NCBI RefSeq assembly: GCF_032854445.1
Contig: NC_088295.1
Span: forward strand, 53,489,249-53,549,248
Length of the DNA stretch: 60,000 nt
Reading direction: 5' to 3'
From: Liolophura sinensis
Taxonomy: Eukaryota; Mollusca; Polyplacophora; Chitonida; Chitonidae
Shown here: positions 25,847-39,100 of the stretch, in pieces
Layout of the letters: each line of letters begins with the position of its first letter
Position numbering within the stretch: position 1 is the stretch's first letter
The notes under the pieces: model-generated
Database searches by the model: none
Told to the model about the DNA's origin: nothing
Seen by the model: the letters and a program-made list of their open reading frames with translations, nothing else
Made by a program: the position numbers and the translations under genes

Positions 25847-27102
25847 GTCAAACCGTGTGTTGTAAAGATCACAGCCAATTACATCATTATAGTTATACAG
25901 TGTATAATAATATATAAATGATATGATCAAAGACGAACTGAAAGGTAGAAGAGAGAAAGTGTATTTGTGGACATCTTCATGTTTAGCTGTTTATTTTAAG
26001 CACACTTTATTTCATAACTAAGCTTGGAATTGCTTAAGTCTGATGGGGAGGTTAGGACTATTGACTAATTACTTACTTGCCAACAGGAATGAAACTAACA
26101 AAATTTGTTGCATACATATACCTGTAGATCTTAGAGATGCTTGTGATCACCTGGTCATGTGTTCATGTACATGCAGCATGTTATGAAATCTGGATAACCC
26201 AGTTATAGGCTTCAGTGCTGATGTCTCCGATTGGTCGGCTGTCCAGTTTTGCTAACAGAATAGACCCTGTCTATCTAAAATAATCTCTTTTTCAGAAACA
26301 AATGCTTACAGACAGATTCTACAGAGGACGGTAGTGACGGTAATGATTGCACTGTTTAGAGGTACCAACTGTACTGATTCATTCAGGTGAACACATGAGA
26401 CAGCTGGGTTAATCAAGCAGCATATGAAAGTCAGACACAGAGGGTTTTCTTTGTGTGGGATCACTGCAGCTTCATTGTCTCGTGCGGGCCCTCCACACGT
26501 GAATTAAAACTGGGCGTGGGCTATAAAAAAATTAGGGACAGACGTCTGACGCCTTCGTACTTTTTTTGTCTTTTGAAGAAAACTTGTTTCATTCCACTGT
26601 AATTGGATTTGTTTGGGTGCAACCAATATGTCTGCAACATAAAACCCCAGGCATACATACATGCATACATTCAAATTTGTATTGGAAGCCTGCATTTATT
26701 TGTCTTTTAAGATGAACTATATTTGCACAAGGCATTTCCAGGATTTAAGGATTACAAAAAGTGCTGAAACTGTCATAATATTTAACTTCATAAATGATTG
26801 ATGATCACTGGTTCTCCAAGAATTATGTACATTTCTGTATTTTATGATGTGGATTTCTATCTTATTCAACGCTCCCAATGCTTTACTCTAGCTGTTTGGG
26901 TGTTGAACCCTATCCCATTATTGACCTTGACTTTTGTCATATTAGATACTTAAATGTTCTTTATATGTTAAAGTGTTGAAAATGGTATCCTTGCCCATTT
27001 CACTCTTGTCTTGTTTTTTTTGTGTGTGTGAATGTGTTGTCAACAGTCTAATACGATTAACTGAACTTAAGACCTATTTGTTTTTTATTTCTCTTTTAAC
27101 AG

Positions 27103-27135
27103 ATGAAAGCTAAGAATTACGAGAGAGTTGAGAAG
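27103..27135 (+). CDS. CSTF3: CSTF3 coding exon, first one seen (11 codons)
   Basis: Encodes [11 protein letters not shown], matching the family's IKAKNYDKVEK segment at about residue 76-86 of the vertebrate protein. Polypyrimidine tract and AG at 27101-27102; donor gtgaga from 27136. Starts and ends in phase 0. Confidence 0.93.
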
Positions 27136-30100
27136 GTGAGACTGAGCACAAATAGATAAACATGAACACATTATTATAGTTTCATTGACAAAAACTTTGA
27201 TCATTAATTCGATTTTGATAATAAATGTAGTAGTAAGTGTAACAAATATACAAATTTTATAAATGTATATTTTTTTATTTTTATTTTATTGAGATGATAA
27301 CATACAACTGGCAGGACTTTCTTACATTGTTACATTGTCATAATATATTTAATTGATGATCATTGATGGAGTAAAACTATCGTACATAAAGTCTAATAAT
27401 CAAGCCTTTTACCAGTCATTTTTTGGCTAAGGCTTTATGGCAAGAGGTTTGCCAGGTACGTGTTGAAAGTCGGTGGTTTACTTTAGACACTCAAGTTACC
27501 ATTACCTGTAAACTCAACTGCTTCCATAAAAATGAAAACTGGTGTTAAAATCCAAGCAGATAAATCATTCTGATAATGGAAAGCACCCTGTGCTTGTATG
27601 CATGCAAATTGTTTGCATTTTTATTGTCAAGGGAGGCTTCCATTCATCAGCCTGTCAAAGAATTGGTGCAGAGAAATTGATGCGCTACATTGTATTGTGC
27701 TAAGATGAATGATGTTCTTAGTTTCTTCCTTGTGGAACAACATACCAGATTATAAAGGTAGAAAAACACTTGGAGCAAAAACAACACACCAGCTAAGTAT
27801 ATAAATAAATATATATATATATATATATACCTGTTTACCAGTATCTCAAATGTTATGTTCCAGCTTTTCCAAAGATGTCTGATCAAGGTGCTCAACATAG
27901 ATCTGTGGAAACTGTATCTAAATTACATCAAAGAGACCAAAGGATCTCTACCTTCCTACAGGTATGTACTGATCCAATCTGGGCAGTAATATGCTGGATG
28001 ATTAATTAATTCATGAGCCTCATGCTCTTAAGGAGAAGTAAACAATAGTAACAACTATGTGTAATTTGAAAATGATGATGTTTCCAATCCCAAAGATTGA
28101 TTTATTTTTTTATTTGATTAGTGTTTTATGACATACTCAACAATATCTCGCTTACAAGTTGGCAGCCAGCATTGCTTGGTGGGAGGAAACCACACACAGC
28201 CTGGGGGTAACACATGACCATCCCCAGGGTGCTGGAAGACATTGCCACGTATAACTGGAGAGGAATTTAATATGAGCTAAATTTGAACTCACAGCAACTG
28301 CATTGGTGAGATGCTCCTGGGTTATTGTGCCACACTGGTGTGCTAACCACTAGCCACGCGGGCCCCCCAATCTAAAAGCAGCAAATATTATAAGCGAGAT
28401 AAACGCGATCATATTCTATGTCTTGGGAAGTTGTGGGAGTACCCTATTTCCTCGACCTTTTTGCATATGAAATAGAAACTTTCAGTGCAATTTATACACA
28501 TTTTTTTACTTTGAGTTTGGAGATAAAACTACATTGGTTGGATTGGCCAGTGTCCAGGCTTCACAAAAAGCATAATTTTGTTAGTGTACAAAGAATAATG
28601 CCTTCAGAATGTACTTGAATAAACACTTTCCAAACATGTGAAAAGGTTGAAGAATAATGGTAGCTTCAGTGTCAGTGGGTTATTGCTGATGTGGCTGAAC
28701 TCTCTCAGCTTCAGATAAATCGGTGTGGGTTTGGCCCAAATACTGAAAACGTGCGAAATAAGACATTAGCTCAGATATGAATGTCATGTATATACTGTCT
28801 TATTATTTTCAAAAAGGATTTTGACTTTATCACAGATCATAATGAAGACCCTGTTATTGACGATCATAATGAAGACCCTGTTATTGACGATCATAATGAA
28901 GACCCTGTTACTGACGATCATAATGAAGACCGTGTTATTGACGATCATAATGAAGACCCTGTTATTGACGATCATAATGAAGGCCCTGTTATTGACGATC
29001 ATAATGAAGACCCTGTTATTGATGATCATAATGAAGACCCTTTTATTGACGATCATAATGAAGACCCTGTTACTGACGATCATAATGAAGACCCTGTTAC
29101 TGACGATCATAATGAAGACCCTGTTATTGATGATCATAATGAAGACCCTGTTATTGACGATCATAATGAAGACCCTGTTATTGACGAACAGCAAACAATA
29201 TGCCCTTTTTTTTGCTATCTAGTTCTTATTACAGGCTTAGCTGATGTCATAAACAAGCGTTTGTGTCCAATAAAAGCAATGTTACACAAAATGTTATGAG
29301 TGGTATCTTAAAAAATACTATATGTACTGACCTCTGGTTTTGCACTCATGAAGAGAACAATAACATGAAATGGATGTTTCATCATTGATTTGGTGTGTGC
29401 ATATTAAATGCAATAAATTACAGAATTCATAAAGTGTATTGTGTATTAGAATCAGTGTGAAACAAATTAGTGATATTAGTGGTGGTTTCTCAGAAAGTAT
29501 TGCATCTGTTGACCTGAAGAGTTTACATCCATTGCTGATGCTCTATGTGCACCAGATTTGTGATTTGAGGTAAAGGTTTGCGTTCATGTATGTTCTGCAG
29601 GCGAGCTGTTTGGTAGCCTTGCCACCAAATCTGAATTAAAGGAGAAGAAAATTTTAAAAAATGACACTACAGGCTGAAAAGAGCACATTTTTTTCTATCT
29701 GGTGGTGTCTGCTGCATAATTTTGTGATTTTTCCTCACCATACTCGTAAAACCTGAAAACGGCAAAGTTGGCATAAATCACTGAGTCCATGATGTCCTCC
29801 ATCTTTAATACCCAGTAATTTATGCTGGGATGTGTTGCCTCTCAGCCAGTGAGAGTCGTTAAAACTGCAAAGTTTCGTGTAAACTTGAAACCTATGACCA
29901 ACATTCTGGATTCCCGATCGTCAAGCAGAAAACGAACTTTCCTGTTGTTACCTTCTGAGAAGAACAGGTCTACAGGAAGTGTAGGAACTGCACTTCAGCA
30001 GTTTCCGACAGCAATTCTCCTCCTAACACAGAAGACTTCAGGACTAGTTCTTAGGCAAAATGGAGTCGCCCACAGTGGATTTTGATGCTGACTTTATTTA

Positions 30101-33100
30101 TAATTTATTGACTTGAGGTACATATTAGAAATTTTTTTATGGTATTCACATGCGAGGAAATGCATACTGTTTTCAATGGTATTTGACTGATATTTAAATT
30201 TTCTTCTCCTTTAAATAGTATGAAGACGAAATGCTTGAGTTGTCTTTTCCTTTCAGTAGAGCTGTCCTATGCATTAACCTTGATAACTGTCCCTAATATG
30301 GGTCACTTAGATTGCTGTTTATTTTCATTAAACCTAATACTAAGTCTTCTGTGAAAAGTGGCAAGTGCAACTAATACACATTGGTCATGCTGTTTTGTTG
30401 CAGTTGACCTGAAGAGTACATTTAAATTATTTTCAGCTCACTTGTCTTACTTTGTATAGGAATTTTGTGAAATGCAACACATTTGTATTTTGTTTGTATT
30501 TTTTTTCTACCCAACAGAGAAAAGATGGCACAAGCCTATGACTTTGCCCTGGACAAAGTGGGAATGGATATTTTCTCATATCAAATATGGCAAGATTATA
30601 TTGCATTCCTGAAGTCTGTGTAAGTGAATTAGTCAAAATTTATAGGAAGTGGTTTGTTTATATAAAATATGTGGTCTTTCCTTTGTTTAGTTTGTAAATA
30701 TTGTAAATGTTACAAAAAATAAAATCACCCTAAATATCACATTGAGCAAAAGGTGCAGGAAAATTAACAAGAAAAAAAGACAACTCAAGTAGGATAGCCC
30801 AAATATTGCTTTGAACACTTGAATATTCAGTTTATTTCTTATGTAATTGGCTTTTGTCTGAGTATTCCACTGAGGAAAAACAAAAATTTTGAATAATAAT
30901 AGTCAAATTAAATGAGAAATGTAACTGATTCGTGAAGATGTTCTTCACAGAAGATGAACTCGATCAAATTTATTTCAAACTCTTTGCTATCTTTTTATGT
31001 TTTGTAAATTTAATGGTAATGACTTGAATTCTGTTAATGTTGAAAAGAAAAGAAAAGAGGGTTCGGGTATTGTCAATGGAAACGACTACCTTCACCGGTG
31101 AGAGAAATAACTCACGTCTGATTGATTAACCCTTTAACATGGCGGCGCCTTCAGTTTTTTCAGTGTGCAAGAGTTTGGCGCTGCGATATCTTGGTTATTA
31201 GAAAGGTACACTTTTTAAATTTTATACAGGGCACATCATCGATGCATTTGGGTTTGTGTTGTATTTTCTTTTAAATCAGTTAATAAGTGGTATTGTATTC
31301 TTTTCCTCAATCAGAGACGCTGTGGGCTCATATGCAGAGAACCAGAGAATTACAGCCGTGAGAAAGGTGTACCAGAGAGGCGTGGTCAATCCCATGGTCA
31401 ACATTGAACACCTGTGGAAGGATTATTGTCATTATGAAACTGTGAGTCTTTGCCATCCATCATGTCCATTTTATTTTAGCAACCTGTGAGCAATTTTGAG
31501 TCCTAGCTCAGTTATACAGAATTGAAGCTGATTGGCTGACAGTGGTGATAGGATTTCCTGTGTTAAAGCCTAGAACCTTGAATAATTTACAATTCATGAA
31601 ATTCTGCTTAGGCTACACTTAGCCTGGAAATGCCTATGTTTTACACAGCCAGTCATGGATGATTTTGAAGACAGAACCATATTGGTTGAATTGACCAGTT
31701 TCAAGGCTTCACAGAAAGTTCTCTTTGAATAAACATCTTGAAAACATATGAAAAAGTTGAAGAATTACAGAGATGCTAATTTTCATTTTTGTCATAAAGG
31801 TTTCAGACAACTCTTTGTATTTTACATAAAAACACTGACTCACTATTTTAAGTCACTAAATTCTTTTGAAGTTAAAATTAGGTCCAAGACAGCTTCATAA
31901 TCCTTGGGCCAAATGTTTCAGTGCAACTTTGTGTCTTGGCTCTTTTTATTTAAGAGACAGATGTTTTATGGCCACTGAGTTTCAGATTTTTCCGTCTAAC
32001 AAGTGCTGTAGCAAAGTTTGTGAATTCCATCTATCATAAATCTGTGTGAATCACAACTGATTAACTACTCTGACAAAGGAAAGCAAACCTTGACACAGAA
32101 ATTGAAGATGAAAGTTTCTCTGATCAGTAGCCCAAAGGGACAAGCATGTTTGGCTTTTACAGCTCTAGTTATCTTGTCTGTCAAATTTGTCTCTCAACTT
32201 TACCACCTCTGGTATTTGCCAAGGATAAATGATATTTGCATTCTGCACTCTAATGGTAAAACTGGCTCAACTATTAAGTAAATAATGCTGTAAAGGTGGT
32301 ATTGAAAGATTAATTATTGAGCAATTTAACAACAATTTTTTTTCAGAGTATTAACCCTTTGATTGCCAAAAAGATGACTGAGGATAGAGGTAGAGACTAT
32401 ATGAATGCTCGGCGTGTTGCTAAGGAGTACGAGGCTGTGACGAGAGGGTTAAACAGGAACAATCCCTCTGTCCCTCCACAGAACACGCCTGAGGAGGTCA
32501 AACAGGTAAGGCTGATCAGTTTTCGGTTAACTTGGAGTATGAGGCTGTGAGGAGAGGGTTAGATTGGAACAACCCCTCTGTGCTTCCACATAACACACCT
32601 GAGGAGGTCAAACAGGTAAGGCTAATCGGTTTTCGCTTAACTTGGAGTATTAGGCTGTGAGGAGAGGGTTAGATTGGAACAACCCCTCTGTCCCTCCACA
32701 TAACACACCTGAGGAGGCCAAGCAGGTAAGGCTGATGGTTTTCGGTTAACCTGGAGTATGAGTCTGTGAGGAGAGGGTTAGATTGGAACAACCCCTCTGT
32801 GCTTCCACATAACATACCTGAGGAGGTCAAACAGGTAAGGCTAATCGGTTTTCGGTTAACTTGGAGTATTAGGCTGTGAGGAGAGGGTTAGATTGGAACA
32901 ACCCCTCTGTCCCTCCACATAACACACCTGAAGAGGTCAAACAGATAAGGCTGATTGGTTTTCGGTTAACCTGGAGTATGAGTCTGTGAGGAGAGGGTTA
33001 GATTGGAACAACCCCTCTGTGCTTCCACATAACATACCTGAGGAGGTCAAACAGGTATGGCTGATTGGTTTTAGGTTAACTTGGAGTATGAGGCTGTGAG

Positions 33101-36100
33101 GAGAGGGTTAGATTGGAACAACCCCTCTGTCCCTCCACAGAACATACCTTAGGAGGTCAAACAGGTATGGCTGTATGAGGCTGTGAGGAGAGGGTTAGAT
33201 TGGAACAACCCCTCTGTCCTTCCACAGAACACACCTGAGGAGTTCAAACAGGTATGGCTGTATGAGGCTATGAGGAGAGGGTTAAATTGGAACAACCCCT
33301 CTGTCCCTCCACAGAACACACCTGAGGAGGTCAAACAGGTATGGCTGTATGAGGCTATGAGGAGAGGGTTAGATTGGAACAACCCCTCTGTCCCTCCACA
33401 GAACACACCTGAGGAGGTCAAACAGGTATGGCTGTATGAGGCTGTGAGGAGAGGGTTAGATTGGAACAACCCCTCTGTCCTTCCACAGAACACACCTGAG
33501 GAGGTCATACAGGTAACGCTGATTGGTCATGAGTTAACCTGGAGCATTGGGCTGGGATACCAGGATTAAAGGATTAAACAAACCTCTGTCTGTCTATTGA
33601 ACAGAGATGAATTCATTACCAGTGATGTTTCCCATCTCAAAACATGCATATGTACTTACTTTCCACGTTTGCGTTCTTATTTATTTTTAAGGTTGAACTT
33701 TGGAAGAAGTACATCCAATGGGAGAAAAGCAATCCATTAAGGACTGAAGACCATGCTGTGATGACCAAAAGAGGTAGGACATTCATGTAGATGTGGTCAA
33801 TGGGAGCAAACTCTCCCTGATCACCTGTCTGTACAATAACAGTACTTGAATCTTCCAAAATCGATTACATCTTCAAATTGTGATTCTTTATTGGGTGAGT
33901 GGTAAGATAAAAACATAACTGGATACTTGAGTACATCTTGGACAACTTTAGGCTTTTCAGTATTATTCCATCTGTTGACCCTTTGCAGATACCTTTTGCT
34001 TGCTTTGAGAATTTTGAGAATTTATTGTTATACACAGTATAGCCTGTAACTGTCTGTAAAGCTAAGAGCATGTCAGGAATTAAGTTTTTCAAAGATCCTG
34101 TATGTGTTTTGTCTGTTTCAGTGATGTTTGCCTATGAACAGTGCCTGCTGTGTCTGGGTCATCACCCTGATATTTGGTATGAGGCTGCATCATACCTGGA
34201 GCTTTCAAGTAAACTGCTGGCTGAAAAAGGGGTACGTAACAAGATCATTTCTGAAAGTCTTGTACACATCTCTGATTATTGTTGCCCAGTATTTTGCTAT
34301 ACCTGATCAACTACACGTAGGAAGACAGGGCTTGAGTGCTTAGAGGCACTGCTGCTGAAACCCGTACAGCAGTTAAATCTATGTTACGTGCATGTTTTCT
34401 GTGACTTATTGTGTGCCCTATGTCATTGTTGTGTTCCCTATGTCATTATTGTGTTCCCTATGTCATTATTGTGTTCCCTATGTCATTATTGTGTTCCCTA
34501 TGTCATTGTTGTGTCCCCTATGTCATTATTGTGTTCCCTATGTCATTATTGTGTTCCCTATGTCATTGTTGTGTCCCCTATGTCATTGTTGTGTCCCCTA
34601 TGTCATTATTGTGTTCCCTATGTCATTATTGTGTTCCCTATGTCATTATTGTGTCCCCTATGTCATTATTGTGTTCCCTATGTCATTATTGTGTTCCCTA
34701 TGTCATTGTTGTGTTCCCTATGTCATTGTTGTGTCCCTTATGTCATTATTGTGATCAAGCAAGTAGACAGCGCAGAATCGTTAGAACCACCAAAGTGGAC
34801 ACATAGTCTTACTACACTGTATAAGGGCATGTCTGTGTACATCCTACTGCTGATTTGGTCAGTTCCCTGTTTGTGGGCTTGTGCAATAAATGTTGTTTTT
34901 ACAGGTGTTGAAAGCCTACAGGCTACACAGCTGTGAAATGAGTGTTCTAAACTTAAACTCCAATCCGTACAGAGCACTGGCAGGTTTCTGTGACTAAAAT
35001 CTTGCTCTCATTACACCATCCTGTTCTTATCTCTTGAGATCGATGTAAAGTCCAGACTGTTGTCAGTTGTCAGTGAATCTGCTGACTCTTCCATCCAGAA
35101 TCTTGACTAAAGTGAAACACATGCTTACCATTAACCTCTGCCAAATCAGTAAATAAATGCTTGTGTTTACTTTATTTAGGATCAAAATGCTGGCAAGATG
35201 TTTGCAGATGAAGCTGCAGCAATATACGAGAGAGCTATAACAAGTTTGATGAAAAACAACATGCTGCTTTATTTTGCTTACGCAGACTTTGAGGAGGTGA
35301 GTTCTTCAATTTTTCAGCCTTTATGTTTACACAGGTATGTTATGTCATTCTTTATTTCCTCTGAAAGAAAATAAAGTCACGTATTCATTAAGTTAGTGTT
35401 TAAATACGTTCTTCTGCTCACAGTATGTCACAAATTGTCTTTTCAGGGTCGGATGAAGTTTGAAAAAGTTCACAGTATTTATAAAAGGTTGATTGCATTA
35501 GAAGATGTGGATCCATCATTGGTAAGACGGTATAGCCTCTTTCGCTGTCTTATTGATTTTTTAGTGAATTACTCGGACATGATTGGAGTTGGTCCAATCC
35601 TAGCATCAGACCTGTAGTTCACTTTTTTCAGGGGTGGGCTTGATAACCCTCTTAAAATTGCTGAAGTGGTCTAACATGATGTTGTTCAGAATCAGTATGA
35701 CATGGACATTGGTCTCTGCGCGTGAAAATCTGTGCGAATCTTTTTTCACTTATTTACTAAATGTCTGTAGTTTGTGTGTTTTTATCTGATGATGGTAGCA
35801 TTTGCAGCCAAATGCTCATAATATACCACTATGTACAAACTTGTCAGTATAGTCTTATGTGTTTTGGTCTGCCAGCAACCTGCGGATGGTTGTTTCCTGC
35901 GGACTCTGCCCGGTTTCCTCCCACCATAATGCTGGCCGCCGTCGTATAAGTGAAATATTCTTGAGTACGGCGTAAAACACCAATCAAATAAATAAATAAA
36001 TAAATCTTATGTGTTTTGCTGTTAATATAACCCCTTGATAGTGGAATATATTCATGTCTGTGGTTTTATTGTTTAGAAGATCGTTTTGCTAGCATGGCTC

Positions 36101-39100
36101 AAAGTCGTTGATGTTTTCATGTTAACTGCGGTTGCAAACCAATTTATTGTACTGAGTGAAGAACAGAACAATAAGGAACAACCAAATATTAACTGATCGT
36201 CATTCACTTCAGGCCTGTATTCAGTATATGAAGTTTGGCCGCCGTGCAGAGGGCATTAAGTCTGGGAGGCAAGTCTTCAAACTGGCCAGAGAGAATCCAA
36301 AATCTACGTACCATGTATATGTCGCAGCAGCACTGATGGAATACTACTGCAGTAAGGTTAGTGAGAATTTTTCCACAGCAGAACTGTTTGAATATACTGA
36401 TATTTCAGAGTGGATTAAATGTCAGCCATGTATTTAAGCTGGAGACCTAGTGGTCAGCAAATATTATCTGCATTGGGACTGACCTGCTAACAGAATGATC
36501 TGTCCTGATACACCCAGAACAAGAGCACCAGCCCCGATGGCTCAGTTGGTAGAGTGTTCGCTTTGAGGGCATTAGACTTTGCAATGATCTGGCTGACCCG
36601 TATTAGTGTAATGGCTCGGGTGGGTGGCTTACTTGCCTGTGGTAAGTCATCACAGTGAAGCAGCACCAGATAAAAGAGTGATGGAAATCTGTTCTGCAAC
36701 TAGGAGGCACATTACATGTACATGCACTTTAAGGAATCCTTCGTCTTCATATGATGGAAACAGTGTTAAGTACAACGTTAAATCCTAAGCACTCATTCAC
36801 GCACTCACTTGAAAACAAGAGACACTGAGAGTGCAAACCTCTGCCCCAGCAAAATGTACTAAATTCCTCTATCACAAAGGACCAAGGGACAGAACTCAGC
36901 ATTTCTCTCCTGTCTCTTAAAGAATACATGAAAAGGAATTCTAAAACAAAGGTTGTGTTTCTGTGCCATATGAAAAAAATTATGCCCCAAAATTTGTGTT
37001 TAAAATCTTCATTTTTGGGGATATGTTTATACCTGTTAATTACCCTTCTATATTATGAATATTCTCCGCAATGGTCAGTTTTTTTGGGTAAATTACGTCA
37101 TTTTTCTTCCTCGGAGCTTGGTGAACTCCCCTGAAGTGTTCCGAGCCCAGTGAACTGTGACAAGCCCGAGCACATTTAACTGATCAGTCGGTAACATTGT
37201 TTTCTGCTGAGATTTCCTTAAGCAAATTACGCATTCATTCATAAATATTTCTTAAGTTCAGAGATGATTTCTTATGTCATTTTTATTTGTTCCAAAAAGC
37301 GTGCGTTAATTTGGGACACTAGCTTCTTCCAATTTCCATGTGATGTGACATCTCAACAAGGAAAACGAAGCGAGCGATGTTTTCCCCAAATGACTGGATC
37401 AGAATGTTCTGAGCAGTCACTGTCAAACTCCTCTGTTACATGATCATAGATTTGTCTGTCAAAGAGATACTGTATGTTGAATGACATGTCTTCTATGGTG
37501 TGTAAATTTATGTTGGTCACTGGCTGTTGGTCACTGGCTGTTGGTCAGCTGCTATAGCCCTATTTACATATTCATGTATGTACAGTGTGGGCAGGGTGAC
37601 ATATACTGAGACACTGGATGACTTTTCCAGGTTAGCTTCATGCATCCCTGCCTCCCAACACCATCTTACCCCCTCCAAACCCTCCGAGCACCTACACCCT
37701 CTCCCATAGCTCTGCTCCTATTCGGTCTGTTTCCCACATCCCTTCTGCGTGTACCCCAACAGAGTGTTTTTGAGACAGAGAATACCGTGGACATCACTGC
37801 TGCAAGCTACTTAATTTCCAGACTCACCGCTGGGGCCTTACGAAAACTACACTTTGAAGCAATTTTTACCCCACAAATCCAAATTTGAATTCTTTTGTTT
37901 TTTTTTGCAAATTTTTATATGTTATTACACATCATAATCTACACATTAAGAAATAAAACCATAGTATTTCATGCATTCTTTAATATTAAAAAAAAAGCAT
38001 CCTCATCTGTTCATAATTTTTCTCCCTTTATTGGTTTTTTTCTTGCCTTGGTGGAGGTGATACTGTTAATGAGAAAATTGAACTCGAAAGGAATAAAGCA
38101 AAAAAATTGTTAGAATCTTTGCCTGTGTAATCCTGCTTTTTAATACTTGCTCAGAGTTTGATGAGTTGATCATATGATATGGTAGTTGTCTAATTTGGCT
38201 TTAAAGCCAGTGTCAGCCTCAGTATCAGTCTCAGTGTCAGCCTCAGTGTCAGCCGCAGTGTCAGTCTCAGTATCAGTCTCAGTGTCAGCCTCAGTGTCAG
38301 CCGCAGTGTCAGTCTCAGTGTCAGTGCCACAAATCATGATTTTTCATGCTTATATTTACTGTTCCCTTATTATTGTAATTAAAAATGTTTGTTTTCATAA
38401 AAAAACATTTTAAAATGGCTGATTTACAATTGTATTCTTAGTATTTGTGTCAATATGTTACACAATATAATGTTACTGTGCACTGTTGTTTTTATCAACA
38501 GGATAAGACTGTTGCTATGAGGATATTTGAGTTAGGACTGAAGAAGTTTGGTCATTTACCAGAATATGTGCTGTGTTATATCACGTTTATGGCAAATCTC
38601 AATGGTGAGTTTCCCAAATTTACACTGTGTTTTACTAACGTTGTTGAGAACTAAAAAACAAAACAGTATTTCTGCTAGTCTTGGACAGAGAATTTATAAG
38701 ATTATCCTAATCTCATTGTTCGCGGGGCCATGGTGACAATAACATCATTGTGATGCTTATAAGGTCATTTGTGCAGTCTAGTGACTTTCAAGGACCATTG
38801 ACTATTGCGGTGTGCGTATCTGTGTGCAGTCCAGTGACTTTCAAGGACCACTGACTATTGCGGTGTGCGTATCTGTGTGCAGTCCAGTGACTGTCCAGGA
38901 CCACGGACTAATATGGTGTGCGTATCTGTGTGCAGTCCAGTGACTGTCAAGGACCACGGACTGATATGGTGTGCGTATCTGTGTGCAGTCCAGTGACTGT
39001 CAAGGACCACGGACTGATATGGTGTGCGTATCTGTGTGCAGTCCAGTGACCGTCAAGGACCACCGACTAGTATGGTGTGCGTATCTGTGTGCAGTCCAGT

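Larger units (their letters stand above)
1..27102. other. 27 kb without recognised coding exons (upstream of, or long intron of, CSTF3)
   Basis: I looked for the missing CSTF3 N-terminal exons (family motifs NPYD..AW, YERLV..FP, FWKLYIE) on the + strand and did not find them. Outside the listed repeats, 2932-6060, 6511-8100, 10872-11940, 12161-13567, 13760-15411, 18420-22190 and 25850-27100 show only AT-rich sequence with stops in all frames and no recognisable protein. The stretch is best read as a very long CSTF3 intron or upstream intergenic DNA. Confidence 0.55.

Noticed and set aside
28781-29299. 172-codon + strand ORF with DHNEDPVID repeats
   Set aside because: It lies in a CSTF3 intron and reflects the 27-bp array; several frames on both strands are open over the same bases.
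29822-30085. 87-codon + strand ORF
   Set aside because: Lies wholly inside a non-coding MITE copy; not open in the other copies.
31138-31152. ATGGCGGCGCC as a start codon or promoter motif
   Set aside because: Lies inside a CSTF3 intron with no continuing coding sequence; no other promoter signs.
34388-34936. Three overlapping + strand ORFs (120-182 codons)
   Set aside because: Produced by the stop-free 20-bp array in a CSTF3 intron.
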